Origin: Schwartzia sp. (in: firmicutes)
GTDB taxonomy: Bacteria > Bacillota > Negativicutes > Selenomonadales > Selenomonadaceae
NCBI GenBank assembly: GCA_024691625.1
Contig: JAILNL010000119.1
Location: 1-13,785, forward strand
Direction: 5' to 3'
DNA: 13,785 nucleotides
Part shown: positions 12,193 to 13,785 of the stretch, piece by piece
How positions within the stretch are numbered: position 1 is the first letter of the stretch
Layout of the letters: every line of letters starts with the position of its first letter
Translations under genes and position numbers: made by a program
The notes under the pieces: model-generated
The model's database searches: none
The model's input: only the letters and a program-made list of their open reading frames with translations
Told to the model about the DNA's origin: nothing

Positions 12193-12768
12193 ATGTCGGA
12201 GATTTTAATGGATTATCATTTGCGTCCTATTGAAGAGAAGGATTTGCGAATGGTGCTTGATTGGCGCAATTCTCCAAAAGTGCATGACATGATGTTGACA
12301 GACCATGAAATTACATGGGAGGAACATTTCGCTTGGTTTAAGCGTATGGAACAGCAGCCGCTTAAGCGTAATTTTGTTTTTGAATATAAGGGGCAGCCTA
12401 TAGGTTATATCGGTTATACCGAATATGATGAGGAAAATCATACATGTTCTCCTGGAGCGTATTTGGGAGATGTATCAGATATACCACCAGATGCAGCATT
12501 ATGTTTGTTTTATGCTAGTGTTGATTATCCATTTCAGTTTTTGGGAATGTTGCAGCTTAACACAGATGTTTTTGCAGATAATACACGTGCCTTAAAATTA
12601 GATACTTTGTTGGGCTATGACATGGTTCGTGAACAAGACCATAAGGTGATGAAAAACGGAAAGGAAAGATTGGCTTATCGGTTGGTAATGACAAAAGATA
12701 AATGGCTTAAACAAAAAGATAAAGTAGCCAAGTATTTTCCGTTCTTTAAAAATTTTGTATATGCATAA
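12193..12768 (+). CDS. GNAT-family acyltransferase, PseH-like
   Basis: This 191-aa protein resembles PseH-type N-acetyltransferases, which acylate the amino group of nucleotide-linked amino sugars. It begins LRPIEEKDLRMVLDWRNSP (10-28) and continues ITWEEHFAWFKRM, FVFEYKGQPIGYIGYTEYDEE (strands 4 and 5) and NTRALKLDTLLGYDMV (130-145), all typical of this GNAT branch. The usual acetyl-CoA loop (Q/R-x-x-G-x-G/A) is not visible: the matching place reads LGDVSDIPPDAALCL (91-105). ATG 12193 is chosen over 12172 because AGAGGTG lies just upstream and the earlier ATG has no ribosome site. With an acyl carrier protein directly behind it, the donor could be an acyl-ACP rather than acetyl-CoA (inference). 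Codon use is more AT-rich than in the pxp operon. Confidence 0.8.
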   Translation: MSEILMDYHLRPIEEKDLRMVLDWRNSPKVHDMMLTDHEITWEEHFAWFKRMEQQPLKRNFVFEYKGQPIGYIGYTEYDEENHTCSPGAYLGDVSDIPPDAALCLFYASVDYPFQFLGMLQLNTDVFADNTRALKLDTLLGYDMVREQDHKVMKNGKERLAYRLVMTKDKWLKQKDKVAKYFPFFKNFVYA

Positions 12769-12783
12769 TTTGGAGGGAAGAAA

Positions 12784-13083
12784 ATGAACAAAGTGCAGGA
12801 AGCTATTATTGAATATATCAGTGAATTTAATGACACGTTGGAAAATCCGGTGGATTTAAGTAAGGGGGCTGACAGTGTACTATTTGGTGTTGATGGAACT
12901 CTGGATTCAGTAGATTTTGTCAGTTTAGTAGTGGATATTGAGCAGATGGTTGAAGAAAAATTTGGGCATTTAGTTGATTTAACCGATTCACATGCGATGT
13001 CTCAGAAAAATAGCCCTTTCAGAACGATAGGAACACTTGCAGATTATATTGAAGCTCGGTTGAAGGAGCAGAGTAATGGCTGA
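12784..13083 (+). CDS. Acyl carrier protein
   Basis: This 99-aa acidic protein has the four-helix acyl-carrier layout and a phosphopantetheine attachment site at Ser42 in TLDSVDFVSLVVDIEQ (39-54). It is longer than housekeeping AcpP (about 77 aa) because of extra residues between helices 2 and 3 (LVDLTDSHAMSQKNSPFR), so it is a specialised carrier, not the fatty-acid synthase one. GGAGGG stands six bases before the ATG. Its last eight bases overlap the next gene (ATGGCTGA), which points to tight co-expression. It probably carries the acyl group used by the flanking acyltransferase or reductase. Confidence 0.87.
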   Translation: MNKVQEAIIEYISEFNDTLENPVDLSKGADSVLFGVDGTLDSVDFVSLVVDIEQMVEEKFGHLVDLTDSHAMSQKNSPFRTIGTLADYIEARLKEQSNG

Positions 13084-13783
13084 AAGAATTGTTTTAATCA
13101 CCGGTACCCGCAAGGGAATTGGTGAGTATTTAGCAAAGCATTATATTGCTATGGGCGAGAAAGTTATTGGTTGCAGCAGAAGTGAGCCGGAATGGGCAAA
13201 GGAATATGCAGATAATTACGTGCACTTTCGGGCTGATGTTGGCGATGAAAAGGCAGTAAAGGCAATTTTTACATTTATTCGTAAAAATTGCGGTAAACTT
13301 GATGTTCTAATCAATAATGCCGGGATAGCATCGATGAATCACTCTCTTTTGACACCGACTGATGCAGTAAAGCAGGTCTTTGCAACCAATACGATTGGTA
13401 CGTTCCTTTTCTGCCGTGAGGCAGCGAAAATTATGAAGAAAAGTAAGTTTGGAAGGATTGTGAATTTTGCTACGGTTGCTACGCCGCTCAAGCTGGCTGG
13501 AGAAGCGGTTTATGCGGCATCAAAAGCTGCTGTTGTGTCACTTACACAGACACTTGCCCGCGAATACGCCGATTACGGTATCACAGTAAATGCAGTAGGA
13601 CCTACACCTATAAAAACGGATCTCATTCGTGGAGTATCTGCTGACAAACTGGAAGATTTACTTGATCGTCAAGCTATACATCGTTATGGAACTTATGATG
13701 ATGTAGGAAATGTCATTGACTTTTTCCTGAGTCCTGAGAGTGATTTTATTACCGGGCAAGTTATTTATTTAGGAGGCGTATAA
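13076..13783 (+). CDS. Short-chain dehydrogenase/reductase (FabG-like)
   Basis: This 235-aa classical SDR has the cofactor loop TGTRKGIG (9-16), INNAG (79-83), Asn105 in FATNTIGT and the catalytic YAASK (Tyr146, Lys150), followed by VNAVGPTPIKTDL and a C-terminal ITGQVIYLGG. These resemble 3-oxoacyl-ACP reductases, and an ACP gene just before it fits an acyl-ACP substrate; a sugar oxidoreductase is the alternative. The catalytic serine, 13 residues before the Tyr, is replaced by Thr133 (NFATVATP). Arg12 and Lys13 in the loop suggest NADPH. Translation is coupled to the ACP gene, with AAGGAG seven bases before the ATG. The gene is complete. The AGGAGG in its last codons (13771-13776) probably serves a further gene starting just outside the window. 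Confidence 0.88.
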   Translation: MAERIVLITGTRKGIGEYLAKHYIAMGEKVIGCSRSEPEWAKEYADNYVHFRADVGDEKAVKAIFTFIRKNCGKLDVLINNAGIASMNHSLLTPTDAVKQVFATNTIGTFLFCREAAKIMKKSKFGRIVNFATVATPLKLAGEAVYAASKAAVVSLTQTLAREYADYGITVNAVGPTPIKTDLIRGVSADKLEDLLDRQAIHRYGTYDDVGNVIDFFLSPESDFITGQVIYLGGV

Positions 13784-13785
13784 TT

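Overview
The window reads as chromosome of an anaerobic, amino-acid-using bacterium of the Bacillota. Supporting signs are AGGAGG-type ribosome binding sites, simple stem-loop/T-run terminators, BirA-type boxes upstream of bioB, and a biotin synthase of the type found in obligate anaerobes. Negativicutes or Clostridia are my best guess, but no gene fixes the genus. No rRNA, tRNA, CRISPR array, insertion sequence or prophage structural gene was seen.

Region 1 (1-1339). The 3' end of an EMAP/MetG-beta-type tRNA-binding protein is closed by a strong terminator. A gene-poor, AT-rich stretch follows, carrying several palindromes and terminator-like hairpins. Then comes an Lrp/AsnC-family regulator on the minus strand. 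A 17-bp palindromic repeat (CTTAAT-W-AAATTAAGCT) occurs both upstream and downstream of that regulator, and the upstream copy lies in the divergent promoter region.

Region 2 (1340-7876, plus strand). This is a tight seven-gene operon: a DUF4392 protein (homologue of the C-terminal half of D-glutamate cyclase), a D-alanine-type aminotransferase, pxpB, pxpC, a DUF1445 protein (homologue of the N-terminal half of D-glutamate cyclase), pxpA, and an AGCS sodium:amino-acid symporter. The two domains that are fused in mammalian DGLUCY are split here and placed around ATP-dependent 5-oxoprolinase (PxpABC) and a D-amino-acid transaminase. I infer a D-Glu/D-Ala/5-oxoproline utilisation pathway controlled by the divergent Lrp protein. 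This is the most interesting system in the window.

Region 3 (7903-9704). A small nitroreductase and an unrecognised 86-aa protein lie on the plus strand. They converge on endonuclease IV (nfo, minus strand) across a shared bidirectional terminator.

Region 4 (9878-11873, all minus strand). A solitary bioB has a consensus promoter, BirA-like boxes and its own terminator. It lacks the cysteine equivalent to E. coli Cys97, one of the ligands of the classical [2Fe-2S] sulfur-donor cluster. Upstream of it is a HigBA-like toxin-antitoxin pair (toxin first) with an operator palindrome between its -35 and -10.

Region 5 (11874-13785). A noncoding stretch carries a long hairpin and two perfect AAACGTATACGTTT palindromes 96 bp apart. 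It precedes a plus-strand, more AT-rich operon of a PseH-like GNAT acyltransferase, an acyl carrier protein and a short-chain dehydrogenase. This looks like the start of a surface-sugar or acyl-modification cluster that continues beyond the window.
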